Shown here: one piece after another, positions 47,225 to 58,990 of the stretch | Numbering within the stretch: position 1 is the first letter of the stretch | Layout: each line of letters begins with the position of its first letter | Assembly (NCBI GenBank): GCA_003508835.1 | Contig: PUFA01000007.1 | Span: 16,453,001-16,517,000, forward strand | Direction: 5' to 3' | DNA: 64,000 bases | Origin: Eonycteris spelaea | Lineage: Eukaryota > Chordata > Mammalia > Chiroptera > Pteropodidae | Translations under genes and position numbers: made by a program | Notes under the pieces: model-generated | Told to the model about the DNA's origin: nothing | Databases searched by the model: none | What the model saw: the letters and a program-made list of their open reading frames with translations, nothing else

Positions 47225-47580
47225 TTATTTTCTTATAAAAACTATAAATGCTCATTGCAAGATATGTGAAAAGGCATAAGGCTAGTAACTTTAATATGCA
47301 AAGAACTCTCTGTAAATTGCCAAAAACAATGCAAACATAAAAAGATAATTTATAAAGGAATAAATGCAAATAACTAATAAACAGAAAATATTCAACACCA
47401 CTAGTAAAGAAGATGACACAACAATGGCATAATTCTTTTCATTCTTTGAAATGACAACAATTATAAAGATTAACAACATGGAGTGCTAATAAAGTATGTA
47501 GTGAAACAGGTAGTCTCATGAATCACTGGTGAAAGTTTAAATTACTTCCATATGTTAGGAGACAACTAAGTTGGGCAAAA
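47225..47580 (+). mobile_element. L1 ORF2 fragment, sense
   Basis: atatgcaaagaactctctgt, aaataactaataaacagaaa and atattcaacaccactagtaa, then gtgaaacaggtagtctcatg, follow the ORF2 3' region of old L1s. It precedes an antisense piece at 47590, so the two are separate insertions or an inversion. Confidence 0.6.
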
Positions 47581-47757
47581 ACATATTTTTTTTACTTCTG
47601 CAAAAGTAATATATTTATATAATTGACATAATTTAAAATTCAAAAGATACAAAGGATGATTAGTAAATCTTTCCTCACGTTATTGTTCCTTGGACCCTCT
47701 CAGTTCCTCTTTGTGAAGGCAACTATTGGCATTGTCACCTTTTGAATTCTTCCAAAG

Positions 47758-47850
47758 GTGTATATATGTATGTATGTGTGTGTTTCTGTGTGTGTATGTA
47801 CGCATATATTTATTTATATGTTATATATATATTTATGTATATAATTATTA
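47758..47850. repeat. TG/TATG/TA microsatellite
   Basis: Alternating tgtatg, tgtgtg and tatata units. Confidence 0.85.
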
Positions 47851-47922
47851 ACTCTCTTCTATACCAATGATAGGATATTGCATGTATTTTTTAATTAATT
47901 TTTTCATCACCTATCAGCATCT

Positions 47923-47960
47923 TGTGTGTGTGTGTGTGTGTGTATCTGTGTGTGTCTGTG
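47923..47960. repeat. TG microsatellite
   Basis: A run of tg units with single ct interruptions, about 38 bp. Confidence 0.9.
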
Positions 47961-48115
47961 TGGTGGTAGTGGTGTTGGGGTGGCTGTATATTCCAATGTG
48001 TAAAAGTACCATCATTTTTTTTGCCATCGTCTCTAATGAATATTTGGTTTCTTTACAATGTACTACTATTCAGAAATTGCACTGAATAAATATTCACATA
48101 TTTTTAATTTTCGAA

Positions 48116-48779
48116 AAGGAAAAAAGAGAGAAATCAGAATTTCACAATATTATAAAAGAGTTTGGGAACATAAATACCACTAAATATAAAAAGCAGGAAT
48201 TATAGAATAATACTTTACTCAATTTATACTATTTAGATTTTAATTCTTTAAAGATTGGTATATTAGAATACATAAAATACTAATACCAACCCAATATAAT
48301 ATAGAAAATCTATATAAACAATTATATAAGAATATTTAAGAATGGTATTTTTTAAATTCTCTTTTACATTTACTCACTATTTCAACTCTCAAATCTATCC
48401 TTTTCCAAGATAAAAGAAACACTCCTGAAAGATTTTGCAAGTGAAACCTTAAAAGTTTTTCAGAGAATGAATAATTCTGAATCTACTTAATCTAATCCAA
48501 GAAAGAGGAAGGAAACCAATGGTCCCTAAATATTATGGAATCAGCAAAATATAACTGCAAAGCCTAAGCTTGAGAGTATTAATAAATCTGAAACTGATAG
48601 CAAAATAGTAATATCATTTTTCTAGATATTAGTCATTTTAAACTATTACAGGACATTATGTGTAAATATTGTACATACAGGTAAATATATTAAAACACTG
48701 AGGAAAATTTCAGCATTCGTGATAATAGGTACCTAAATGAAGGAACTTAGGGAAAAGAAGGAGCTATCATTTTGTTTGC
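48116..48779. other. Unassigned AT-rich DNA
   Basis: Possibly further L1 ORF2 remains near 48480-48600; too decayed to assign. Confidence 0.35.
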
Positions 48780-49335
48780 AATGTTTTATTTATTTAAAAA
48801 TTATTTGAAATAAACGAGTAGTTAAACTTCTAGATACAAATTCAGCAGAAAATATGTATGTGTTTATGATAAATATAATAATCATAGCTTCACCATTTTA
48901 AAAAACAAGCTCTAAATAATCTGTGTCTACAAAAGAATGATTAAATATTTTATTGTATTTAAAATGGAATAATTTCATAGCAGTTAAATAATTGTATATC
49001 ATTAAATGAATAGATAGATTGTTATATTCAATATAGAGGAATTCCACAAACATATTTTGAAAGAAGCCCAATGTAAAATAATATGAATTGTGTGATTCAT
49101 TTATATAAAGTTCAAAACAAGCAAACATTATCTATGGTGTAGCGGTTAACTTCAGCAGGGCATACCTTGATGGAAGGAGACTGAAGGGGGCTTTTTTGGA
49201 TGCCGGTAATGTATTGCTTCATTTAGGTTCCGATTACACACAGGTGTAAACAATTTGTCAGAATTCGCCAAGATGTACTCATGTTTTATATTCTATTCTG
49301 TATGCAACTTATACTTCAGTATAAAATATGCCTTT
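48780..49335 (+). mobile_element. L1 3' end, sense
   Basis: aaatggaataatttcatagc and ttgaaagaagcccaatgtaa, then gggggcttttttggatgccg, attacacacaggtgtaaaca and actcatgttttatattctat, are in the order of the L1MB/MC 3' end. No long A tail remains. Confidence 0.7.
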
Positions 49336-50214
49336 GCTAATCTGATCTGATGAAAATATGCAAATTAGTAAATGTTAAATGTGAGTAGTAAAATCACAGG
49401 TGTGTATGATATTTTTAATACCACCTTATTTAATATTAAATAAATTATTTCACCTATGAATCATTGACTGCTGTAGGCATTTTTACTTACTGTAATCAAA
49501 TGAAATAATATATATGAAACAACTGGTTTCAGACATTAAATGATAGGTACTGAATTTCTTTCATGCTTGGAATAAGGGAAGCATTTAAACTAAGCCCTGT
49601 TTTTTCCAACTTACTGCATAGACTGTGCTTCCCATTTATAGACCAGGATGTATGATTTCAAAAAGATTCCATGGGCTCACTGACTTGAGGAGGGTTGGTA
49701 TTTGGGGGGTAGGGGGAGAGGTGGCTAGAATTTATGATGCTGACTACAGAGAGATGGGAGGGAGAGGAGAGAGGAGAGATATTCAAGTAATCCCCTTAAG
49801 TTTTTGCTGAGTGTTGAATAGCACATGCAAAAAAGGAACATACCCCAAGTAAGGTAAAGTACTATTAAAAAGCAAACAGCTGGATAATCCCAGGGCTCAC
49901 ACAGGGCAGAAATATTTCACGTTTCTACCAACCAGAGTGAATAGATGTCACAATGTACTGATCATTGTATATAATCTTTAAAAGAGTTTCACCTTACTAG
50001 TGGGCCAATGTTAGATTTAACATAAAGGTATTCTAGACTTACCATAAAAATCTTAATTACAAGCCTTAGAGTAATCAAACTGATTTTTAAGTAACTTAAT
50101 TGTGTGTCAGAATAAAGATCATTGTCTTTTAAAGGAATATATAATGTTTCTCTAATAAACAACAGTTAACGAAATAATTTTTCAGTGTTCAGCATTCAAC
50201 TAGAATTTTCAATC
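49336..50214. other. Unassigned DNA
   Basis: A purine-rich patch lies at 49700-49790 (ggggggtagggggagagg). No gene or named repeat recognised. Confidence 0.4.
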
Positions 50215-51150
50215 CATGCCAAAAAAACAAATAAACAAACAAACAAATGAAAAACAGGGAAATGTTACCCATAATCAAGAGGAATTTTAATCAATAAAAA
50301 CAGATGCAGAAATGACAGAAGTGATGGAACTAGAAAAGTATAATTACAAAATAGTTATTTTAAATCTTTACAATATAATCAAGGATGTAAAGGAAAATAT
50401 GAACTTCAGGAAAAAAGTATAAAACCAGAAATTATAGTGATGAATTTATATTTTTTAAATTAAAAGTACACTGAAGAGAATGAAGAGAATTAAAAACTTA
50501 TAGGAAAAAAATCAGTAAAATTGAAAATAGCAATAAAACTTATAAAAACAAAGCACAGAGAAAAATATTAAAAAGATAACAGAATAGTGACCTGTACAAC
50601 AATATTATTCTCTCCAACATGAGTAATTGGTCTTTCAGAGGGTACCAATTGTGGAGAACATATGAGAAAATAATAACCGAAAGTTTTCTGATTTCTTTAA
50701 ATTATTGACACATAGATCCAAGAGATTTACCAAACCCCAAGCAAAATATGAAAAGCAGTATAGTGGGACATATTATTATCAAATTCTGAAAACCAGTAAT
50801 AAAAAAAGTTTTAAAACTATTCAGACAAAACACTGCTATTGCATGTAGAAGCACAAATACAACATCAGTGGATTTGTTGACAGGACCAAGGAGGCAAGAA
50901 GTTAGTGGAATGATATTTTTAAATTCCTGAAAAAGAGGAAAAAAATTCAATTTTGATTTTTGTCACAGCATAAATGCCTTTCAAAAATTAAGGAAAAAAA
51001 TAAAGATTTTTTTTAAACCAACGAAAGCTATGAGAGTTCATTGTTTTCATACATGCATTATATGAAACGTTAATGGATATTTTTGTTTGGAAGAAAAAAA
51101 ATTATACTAGATAGAAATATGTATCTTCTGTATAAGCCAAAGCACCTGAA
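50215..51150 (+). mobile_element. L1/HAL1 ORF1 region, sense
   Basis: Recognisable order of old ORF1: aaatgacagaagtgatggaa, caatataatcaaggatgtaa, acagagaaaaatattaaaaa, gacacatagatccaagagat, aaaccagtaataaaaaaagt, ttcagacaaaacactgctat, aaccaacgaaagctatgaga. Many stops and frameshifts. ORF1 in life is the L1 RNA-binding protein. Confidence 0.7.
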
Positions 51151-51889
51151 GCAGAAGTATTAGAACATAAGAATTAATAATTGAAGTATGTTAAATACAT
51201 GTATACATATTAATACATATAATTATGAAACTATTTGGTAAATTATATTGAATTATAGTACATTAAATAATGATACCATATATTAAGTCTTAAAAAGATC
51301 TAAATGGAAATTTTTGTATAACTGGTGAAATAATACCTCATGTAGAATAAATAATAGGATGGATAAAACTAAAGAATGAATCAGTGAATTGAAATATTAG
51401 ATTGAATAAGTCTTTTCCAAACCATATAAAAGTAAAACATAGAAATATTAAAAGATGTTAGAGCTAAAAGTACTTATATCAATATCAGGATCAAAAAAAT
51501 TGATAGGAAATGAGGAGAAAAAAACAAACTGCATATAAATAGATCATAATTTTAAAATGAAGAAAGAACTAATTTGAAATTTTTCTTTGAGAGTCAAACA
51601 GGAGAAATAGAGTGATGCCCATCCAAAGACATGTAGGTTATGGTGACATTTAAAATAACAGAAGACACAATACTCAAACTTCAAGAGAAAAGACCTCTCA
51701 AAATGTATGAAAATCATATTGACATCAGACATCTTGAACCAAAATAATAAATGTAATATGAAGATAAACCTTAAAATATTAAAGAAAAAGAACGTAATAT
51801 CCAGTCAGATTTCCATTAAAATACAGGAAACAGTATGCAATAGTATGGTTTTTAAAGTGTGCCACAAAAATAACTAGACTAAAAAAACA
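51151..51889. other. Unassigned, possibly LINE-derived
   Basis: A-rich on the plus strand like L1 coding DNA, but I find no reliable landmark. Confidence 0.35.
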
Positions 51890-52060
51890 CTTTTATAAGC
51901 AGATCAGCAGTTACCTAAGGCTAAGGGAATGGGGTGGGCTTTGACCTGGGAAGTGATACCATGGAAGAAAATTTTGAGGGTGATGTAAATATTCTGGTGG
52001 CAGTTATCTGGTAGTAAATGTCTAGAGATGACGAACACTCCAGTTTTATTCTCATTGAAT
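51890..52060 (+). mobile_element. L1 3' UTR fragment, sense
   Basis: gcagatcagcagttacctaa, ggtgggctttgacctgggaa and gatgtaaatattctggtggc match L1MA/MB 3' UTR order. The 113-codon minus frame across it is a shadow. Confidence 0.6.
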
Positions 52061-52184
52061 AGTAAAAAAAAAGAAAGTGATGAAAATGGAAACTGTAGAT
52101 TGAAAGAAACAATCTTATAATTCTTTTTAATAATTAAGACTATATTTTCCCTGCGTAAAGAAAATAATAGGTCATGGTAATTAT

Positions 52185-52380
52185 AAAAGTCAGGATAGTG
52201 AGTAATTTTAAAGGGAGAGTGGGACCTGTGATTAGGACAGGGCACATTTTAGTGCTTCAGAATTGCCTCATTCTTGACCTCGGTGATTATTATAAAGGAA
52301 TTAACCTTATTATAATTAATTAAGTTATAAACTTGTTTATCTCTTTGTTTTAAATATATAATAAATACTCTTAAAAAGTT
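52185..52380 (+). mobile_element. Second L1 3' end, sense
   Basis: gtcaggatagtgagtaattt, gtgggacctgtgattaggac, cattcttgacctcggtgatt and tatataataaatactctt match the last 200 bp of an L1MB/MC 3' UTR. It follows the fragment at 51890-52060, so two different L1 ends lie close together. Confidence 0.6.
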
Positions 52381-52384
52381 AGGA

Positions 52385-52880
52385 AAAGAACAATGGAGCA
52401 AATCAATCAAAGTGTAAAAAAGAGACAATATGTAAAGTGAAGAAAATGAGAAATAGAGACAAAGATAATTTTTTAAAAACCTGGTTCTTTGGAAAGATGA
52501 ATAATAAACACAAATATTTAGTAAGACTAATAGGAAAACATGTAAAGAAAACAGAAGTTGATACAGTATGTCCCCAGCATAAAAACAAATTTAAATTATA
52601 TATTAGGAACAAATAAAACATAGGTTAATATTTTAAAAAATAAAATTAAAGTCACTAATAAAATTGAGGTATCAAAATTGACACAAGACCAGAGAACTTG
52701 CACACTTAAATATTACACAGATAATTATACAACAAGTTCTACCAAACTTTTTAGAAATAATTTATTACAATCATTGAAATTAGGCTGAGGATTTTGAAAA
52801 AGTTCAGTCAACCCTTCTCATTATATAAGGCTAGTGAAATATTTCCTTTGAAGCCATGGCAAGCAGGTCGGTCATCTTTT
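52385..52880 (+). mobile_element. L1 ORF2 fragment, sense
   Basis: aacctggttctttggaaaga, agtaagactaataggaaaac, caacaagttctaccaaactt and cttctcattatataaggcta follow ORF2 between the endonuclease and reverse transcriptase domains. No open frame remains. Confidence 0.6.
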
Positions 52881-53060
52881 CCATCCATATAAAAGTAAAC
52901 TCATTAGATGGCTTAACACATACAGATTGGCTGGGAAACATAGACCTGTTGGAACAAAATTATTTTTTTTTAAAAGATAAAATCTAGAGAGACTCTAACA
53001 ACTATAACTTGGAGGAGTATATCCTAAACTAAAACAAGAAGCAGGAAGAAGAGAAAAAAA
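52881..53060. other. Unassigned DNA
   Basis: No feature recognised. Confidence 0.4.
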
Positions 53061-53262
53061 GTGACATTTATTCAGGGTTTAATATGTAAAAGGACGTTTA
53101 TATATGTTACTGTGTTTTCCCATTACTGTAATTTTTTTGGTCAATACTCATGTTACAAATCCATCAGACAGTGAGGAAACTGAGCATCAGAGAAGTAAAA
53201 TATCCTAGTACCATAGAGGCAATTCATTTAATAGGTAGAGATTGAGCCTGTATATAATCTGT
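53061..53262 (+). mobile_element. MIR, nearly full length
   Basis: agtgacatttattcagggtt at the head, then cagtgaggaaactgagcatc, agagaagtaaaatatcctag, and attgagcctgtatataatct with ttggattctttatatc at the tail, are collinear with the MIR consensus. Confidence 0.8.
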
Positions 53263-53469
53263 TGGATTCTTTATATCTCCTGATCCAGTTGACATTGTTG
53301 TTAGGTTTGAAGCTTGAAAGGGTCATCATTCATTCATTCATGTGTTTATTTTTTAGATTTAGTGTGAATTTATAAAGAACCCACTATAATAGTTCAGAAT
53401 GGAATTTTCTACTTTAAAACAAACACTTCATTCAGTAAAAACAAGTGTTTATTTCAAAGACACAAATGT
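53263..53469. other. Unassigned DNA
   Basis: Includes a cattcattcattcatg run at 53328. No other feature. Confidence 0.4.
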
Positions 53470-53720
53470 TGCCACTTTAAGAGCTTATGCATGTGTCTAA
53501 AGGAATAAAGCATCCAGTTTCTAAGCAATCCATTAGTATTTGCAATTAATTAGCGTGAAGAATAATGAGGTGACTGAGACCAGAGTGCCCTTGCCTTAAT
53601 TGATTGCCTGAGTTCCTGGATTAATAAAATCCAATTATTTTTTATGTAATTGGCACAAAGTTTATTTGTATCTTTTTTAAAATAAATTTGCTAATGACAT
53701 AAGAAAGTAAACAAAACAAA
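53470..53720. other. Candidate conserved noncoding element
   Basis: Repeat-free DNA dense in homeodomain cores: gcaattaattagcgtga, ccttaattgattgcctga, ggattaataaaatccaatta. The pattern resembles developmental enhancers. Conservation cannot be seen here, so this is a hypothesis. Confidence 0.3.
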
Positions 53721-54659
53721 CTCATTGTGAATGAATATCAGTTCAATTAAATCCCAGCCTGACCAAATATCCCTGTATACAGATTAGTTCAAAATCCCTA
53801 TTTATCTGTAAAACACACACCAAGTTAATGGCCCCTGTTACCCTGAATAGTGTATTGTAGTGGGAGCAAAATGCATTATAGCTTTCTAAATAGAAGTGAA
53901 AAATCATACCACTCTGGAATTAGAGAAAGGTCAATCAGAAAGAAATTCCTAGTTTTTCAGGGACTGAACTTTAACTAATAGATTGAGTGGAGTGATTTTC
54001 TTGAGATTGATTTTAAGATGTCTCTCAAGTGACTCTAATGGTTCCTTCTGGAATCCTATACTAAATCAGTCCTGGTTTTTGCTGGTGGGCCATGCTTGCC
54101 CTTGTTGTCAGATTTGCATACTTGAAACTCGTTTGACTATTTTCGTATCGCTTAAGGTTGTAGACACTGGACTTGTCATCAAACATATGCCTGGAGTCAT
54201 TTGAGCTGGGGTGAGCCTAGCCATCTTCATGTTTAGTGAGATATTTTCATCAGCCCATCATTATCTTTTCTCAGCTTCTCTTACTTGGCTTCTGTAGCTT
54301 TATTGCACTCAACCTCCATTTTCACTGTTTTAACAGAAATTCTTCCTTGCCCCCAACCCATTGGTTGAGGCTTAAACAAAGTTTAAGTACCTTATGAGAG
54401 GTCTAAGGATTGTGAAGAAGTATGCTAGATATTATAGGCACTCTAAGCCTAGCAGATCTTAAAAATAATGAGTGAGCTGTACACATTTATTTAAATTTAA
54501 TGAATCAGGATAGTATACTAGACCAACTGCATTTGAGAACTGATGACATCTATTTATATCCTTGGCTCACCTTCCCACAAAACTTTAGGCTTAGTTACAT
54601 GGTTGACTAGTTGATATCCCACTTGAAAACATCCACAACCAAGTTCCTGGTTATCACCA
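53721..54659. other. Unassigned DNA
   Basis: A 73-codon frame at 53983-54204 has no recognisable domain. No named repeat. Confidence 0.4.
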
Positions 54660-54822
54660 AAAGCCTATTCATTTCCACAGTTTTCCATCTCTAGCAACGG
54701 TTGCTTCTAAATCATAGTTGCTCAGATCAAAAACTTTGAAGGCAATTCTTCCCCCCTCCTCCATCTCTCATCCAGTCTCTCAGCCAACCCTGTCAATTCT
54801 CCCTTGAAATAAATCCAGTTGA
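54660..54822 (+). mobile_element. L2-like LINE, left half
   Basis: ccatctctcatccagtctct, cagccaaccctgtcaattct and cccttgaaataaatccag continue at 56161 with cctcatctaaattattgcaa. In the consensus I recall the two meet (tctcacctggattattgca), which shows one old LINE-type repeat split by the L1. Confidence 0.6.
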
Positions 54823-55408
54823 CGATAGCCATTCTAATAGATGTGAGGTGCTATCTCATTGTAGTTTTGATTTACATTTCCCTAATAGCTAGTGAAGATT
54901 AGCATTTTTTTCATGTCTTTTGACCATTTGTATGTCCTCTTGGAAGAAGTGTCTGTTCTCTGCCTTTTTTCAATTTGATTATTTTTATTTATTGTTGAGT
55001 TGTGTGAATTCTTTATATATTTTGGAAATTAGGCCCTTATCGGAGGCATTGTTTGCAAACATATTCTATTCAGATGGTTGCCTCTTTGCCTTATTCATGT
55101 TTCTTTTGATATGAGAAGCTTCTAAGTTTAATATAGTCTCATTCGTTTATTTTTGCTTTTACTTTCCTTGCCTTTGAGGTCAAATTAATAAAATCCTCTC
55201 TAAATCCAAGGCCATCATTTAGCACCTATGTTTTCTTCTATGCAATTTATTGTTTCATGTCTTATTCACTTTGAGTTAATTTTGAGTTAATTTTGGTGTG
55301 TGGTGATGGATAGCAGTCTAGATTCATTCCTTTGCATGTGGCCTTCCAATTTTCCAGCACCATTTATTGAAGAGCCTTTCTTTTCTCCATTGTATGTTTT
55401 TGGCTTTT
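54823..55408 (-). mobile_element. L1 insertion 2, inverted 5' segment (ORF2)
   Basis: Antisense ORF2: agccattctaatagatgtga, tttgaccatttgtatgtcct, atcggaggcattgtttgcaa, ccagcaccatttattgaaga, tctccattgtatgtttttgg. It is the upstream part of the insertion, reversed. Its outer end and the start of the sense part overlap by about 35 bp of L1, giving inverted copies of gataccatctca-like sequence at 54826-54860 and 55413-55446. Confidence 0.85.
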
Positions 55409-56160
55409 TTGTTGATACCATCTCATACCTGTGATAATGGCTGTCATCAACAGGACAAATAAGTGTTGGAGATGTTGTAGGGGAAAAGAAACTTTCATAC
55501 ACTGCTGGTAGGAATGTAAATTGGTACAGCCACTATAGAAAACATTATGGAAATTTCTCAAAAAACTAAGAATTTAATTACCATATGGCCTAGCAATTCC
55601 TCTTCTGGGTATTTACCCAAAAACTTGAAAACATTTATCTGCAAAGATATATGCACCCTGATATTCATAGCAGCATTATACACAGTGGCCAAGATGTGGA
55701 AACAACCAAAGTGTCCATTGATGGATAGATATGGTGTACATAAAGCAATATTACTCAGCCATAAGAAAAGTCGAGACACTGCCTTTTGCAACAATGTACG
55801 TGGATCTTGAGGTAATCATCTAAGCAAAATAAACCAGACAGAAAAAGTTGAAAAGCATATGATGTCACTCACAGGTGGGATATAAAACTAAATGTAGCCA
55901 TCAGACATGATGATCAGAGACTCGTGAACATGGACAGTGGATTAGTGGTTACCAGAGGGAAAATGGAGAGTGGAGATATAAATAAGGGTAAAAGGAGTCA
56001 AATATTTGGTGGCAGAAGGAAACTTAACTTTGGGTGGTGAATTCACACTGAAGTATACCTAAGATGTATTATTGAATTGCACACTTGAAACCTATTTGAT
56101 TTTATTAATCAATGTCACTCCAATAATTTTAATAAAAATCAATCAATCAATCAATCAATA
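55409..56160 (+). mobile_element. L1 insertion 2, sense 3' segment
   Basis: Starts ttgataccatctcatacctg and runs through ORF2 C-terminus (aagtgttggagatgttgtag, tatttacccaaaaacttgaa, caaccaaagtgtccattgat) and 3' UTR (gtggttaccagagggaaaat, aattgcacacttgaaaccta, tcaatgtcactccaataatt). The tail is an expanded AATC repeat at 56138-56159. The 3' end (cttgaaacctatttga) matches the bat-type L1 3' UTR I recall. Frames have several stops; the 87-codon frame at 55547 is a shadow of ORF2 only in part. Confidence 0.88.
56138..56159. repeat. AATC simple repeat at the L1 tail
   Basis: Five and a half units of aatc, an expanded L1 tail. Confidence 0.9.
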
Positions 56161-56800
56161 TCATACTACCTCATCTAAATTATTGCAATAATTTCTCTAC
56201 TTACTTCCTTGCCTGCCTACATTCCATTCTCAGAACAAGCAGAATGAGTTAAAATTTACAACTCTTCATGTCACAACAACTTTAATTGCTTTTGCTCTCA
56301 CTAAGAGTAAAAGTCAGTCTTACAGTTGTTTATAAAGTGTACATATGCTTTTTCTCCATTCACCTGATCTCATCTCTGGTGACTCCCCTTTTTTTCATAA
56401 CTCGACTGGCTCTGTTTTGGAGTCTTTGTATTTTACTGCTTTCTCAATTTGTAATATTAGCTTAAACCCTAATTTTTCTGTAGATACTTCCATATCTCCC
56501 GTAGGCCTTTAGTTAAATGTCCTCTCCTTACTGTGTCTTTCTCTTATAATTCCATTTAAAACATTATTCCTAATACTACTCATTTCCTTTCTCTCCTTAT
56601 TTTGTTTGCTACAGTATTTGTCATAATCTAAGTAATTATAGCTTATTTTCTCTCTCCCTCCCCTAAAATATTAGCTCTGTGAGGCCAGAGATTTTTGCAT
56701 TTTATTTCCAGCTATCTCCCCGCCCCTATATAGAGATTCTGCCATATATTAGCTACACAATAACTCTGTTAAGTGATTACTATTACAATTCTCCACCGTC
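56161..56800 (+). mobile_element. L2-like LINE, right half
   Basis: attattgcaataatttctct, gcctacattccattctcag, gtcacaacaactttaattgc, cacctgatctcatctctggt, cctttagttaaatgtcctct and gctctgtgaggccagagatt follow the 3' part of the L2-type LINE. The end (atatattagctacacaataa) corresponds to the poorly kept 3' terminus. Confidence 0.65.
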
Positions 56801-56869
56801 TTTTAGTAACAGGATTAGACACCACATCTTTCCCTATGTAAAATTGTAGTGTTCTCTTGTTTTGGTGTA

Positions 56870-57190
56870 AGGTGAGGGGGTTTTTAATTCCTTACCAAGG
56901 GCTTGACCATGTAATTTGCTTTGGCCAATGGGCTTTTAGTAGACATAGTACTTGAAAAGCTCTTGAGCAGTCATGCAGTCATCACTTACATCTCATCCAA
57001 CAGCACTGAGAAGAACATTCCTCAGGTTAGTCAGCCAAACCCAACTAAAAGCATCAGAGCTGCCCAGCTGAGCCTAGCTTACATCAAACTACCCCTAAGA
57101 AACTCCCAGACACATAAGCTAAATAAATGCATAGCATTTAAAACAATAAGCCACTGAGTTTAGAGGTATTTGTTATGCAGCAATTTAAAA
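56870..57190 (+). mobile_element. MLT1-type LTR
   Basis: gaccatgtaatttgctttgg, ccaatgggcttttagtagac, the AATAAA at 57121-57126, and aagccactgagtttagaggt with ttgttatgcagcaattt are the order of MLT1 D/J-like LTRs. The 78-codon frame inside is not a gene. Confidence 0.7.
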
Positions 57191-58869
57191 AGTGAGCTAC
57201 ATGATAAATTTTTTAGAGGCCAAAAGTTACCATGCCTTTCTAATGAATTAATGTGCTATATTAAATAAAACAATAGAGACTAAATAATAAATCATTTCTA
57301 TTTTTATGTGGTTATTATTATTGTAATACAATACTTAAGAGAATTTATATGTTTATACTACAACATAAGGCTTATTAATCTTTAACCAATGTTATAGAGT
57401 CCACATTCTAGTCTATATAATATTAAGAGGCTAAATTCTATCATCCATTTCCTGTATCTTAATAGCTTAGATTTGAGCTGAGCAGTAAAAAGCTCAGGAC
57501 CTCTGAAATGAAACTAAATTTGTTACTTACTTTTAAAATCATTAATTTTCTAACTAGTTTCTATATCATAGTAGTTACATTATTTCCTATGATGATTAAT
57601 ATGATAAAACATAGTGTGACTGCTTGAAATATTAAATTCTGAAATGAATAATAAATTAGCATATGAAGATCTGTCACAGTAAGCCCTATTCTTTTATGTA
57701 ACATGAGTCACAAATTTTCCCAAAACATTAGTTTAAAATAGCAGGCAGCCAAATGTTGCTAAAATGTCATATTAGCCTTTAATTTCCACAATTAATTCAC
57801 AGCAAGAATTTCTCTTTATACACATCTCTTTCTGACTCTCTTTCACACATACACACATAAATTAACTTTACCCAGAAAACGGTTTTGGAAATTTCCTTCT
57901 TTTTCTTTCTGATTACTTCTCTCCTAGCTATCCTGAATAAATCTAGAGAACACACACAGAATTATTCTTAACTGCAAGTATATCCTTCATTTCATTCATT
58001 ATATCAGCAGACTGAACCTGCGCATGTATAATATAAAATTCAATGCAGGAATTAAAAAATGAAGTTAATTAAACCAAAGGACTGAGTCAAAAATTTGAAC
58101 CAAGTAACATATTATTATGTTGACTTTTTTTCAATTTAGTAATAGAATTTTTTCACTCATTAGAAGTTTTTTTAAATTAAATTTACTGGTTTTGAACTTA
58201 TTCATTTTAAATTCAATTTTAAGTTCAAACAAAGTAAAATCTACTTTGTTTCTAAAATTTGATCGTCCTTGGGCAGATCCTTTCAATTTGTAATGATCCA
58301 TCTTCAGCATAGAGATTAAATGTACTTGAACATTTATATAACTCTTATCTTCTGTATGAATACTGAGTCCACATTTATGAATTTTGGCGGAAGTAAAAAT
58401 GAGGCTAGGTAAGACCAGACCTGAGGAATTGAACTGGAAATAGAATTGACCACCAAACTGTAGTAGCCAGAAATAAAACATATATACCTACATGAAGCAA
58501 CTGGTAGAAGAGAAATAATGGCAGAAAATTCAAGATAGCGGTGATGCTCTAACTTTGGAGGGTGGACTCTCTATGCTTCCAAATAATCTCTCTTTCGAGC
58601 AGCATTGCAGCCAATGATGTGGTTAAAGAGTTCATGATCTAAACTGTGTTCCGCAGAATTTAATGTTCTACCCTAGTTTCAGGGTTTATGGAAATAATAA
58701 AGCCCCAGTGGAAAGAAAACTGGGTACTAAAAGGGAAAACAAGAACTTATGAGATATGGAAGTCTAATTAAAAGGACAAGAACCACATGACAGGGGAAAG
58801 GGTGGTTGTGACAGAGATGATATAAGTTGGCTCATGTCCTTCATTGGTGCCTCTTTTATCTTGTTTTGT
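57191..58869. other. Unassigned AT-rich DNA
   Basis: The 116-codon minus frame at 58131-58481 is Leu/Phe/Lys-rich without a recognised domain and is probably chance. No repeat named. Confidence 0.4.
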
Positions 58870-58990
58870 CAGTGAATATTTAATGAGCATCCTTGCTGTG
58901 CTCAATGCTCAGATACAATGTTGAGCAGCATGTCCACCCTAAGCATGATAGTTATTAAAGTTACGTGGAGTGTGATATATGCTGGTTCTT
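58870..58990 (+). mobile_element. L2/MIR-related fragment (weak)
   Basis: gtgaatatttaatgagcatc, then ctgtgctcaatgctcagata and caatgttgagcag, recalls the tatttattgagcac repeat head. Weak. Confidence 0.35.

Larger units (their letters stand above)
47590..48115 (-). mobile_element. L1 3' UTR, antisense, with internal microsatellites
   Basis: The left part (tctttcctcacgttattgtt, ggcaactattggcattgtca) and the right part (aatatttggtttctttacaa, gcactgaataaatattcaca) are antisense L1ME 3' UTR. Two simple repeats have grown inside it, at 47758-47850 and 47923-47960. Confidence 0.65.

Noticed and set aside
58131..58481. 116-codon minus-strand open frame
   Set aside because: Low-complexity Leu/Phe/Lys composition from AT-rich DNA and no domain.
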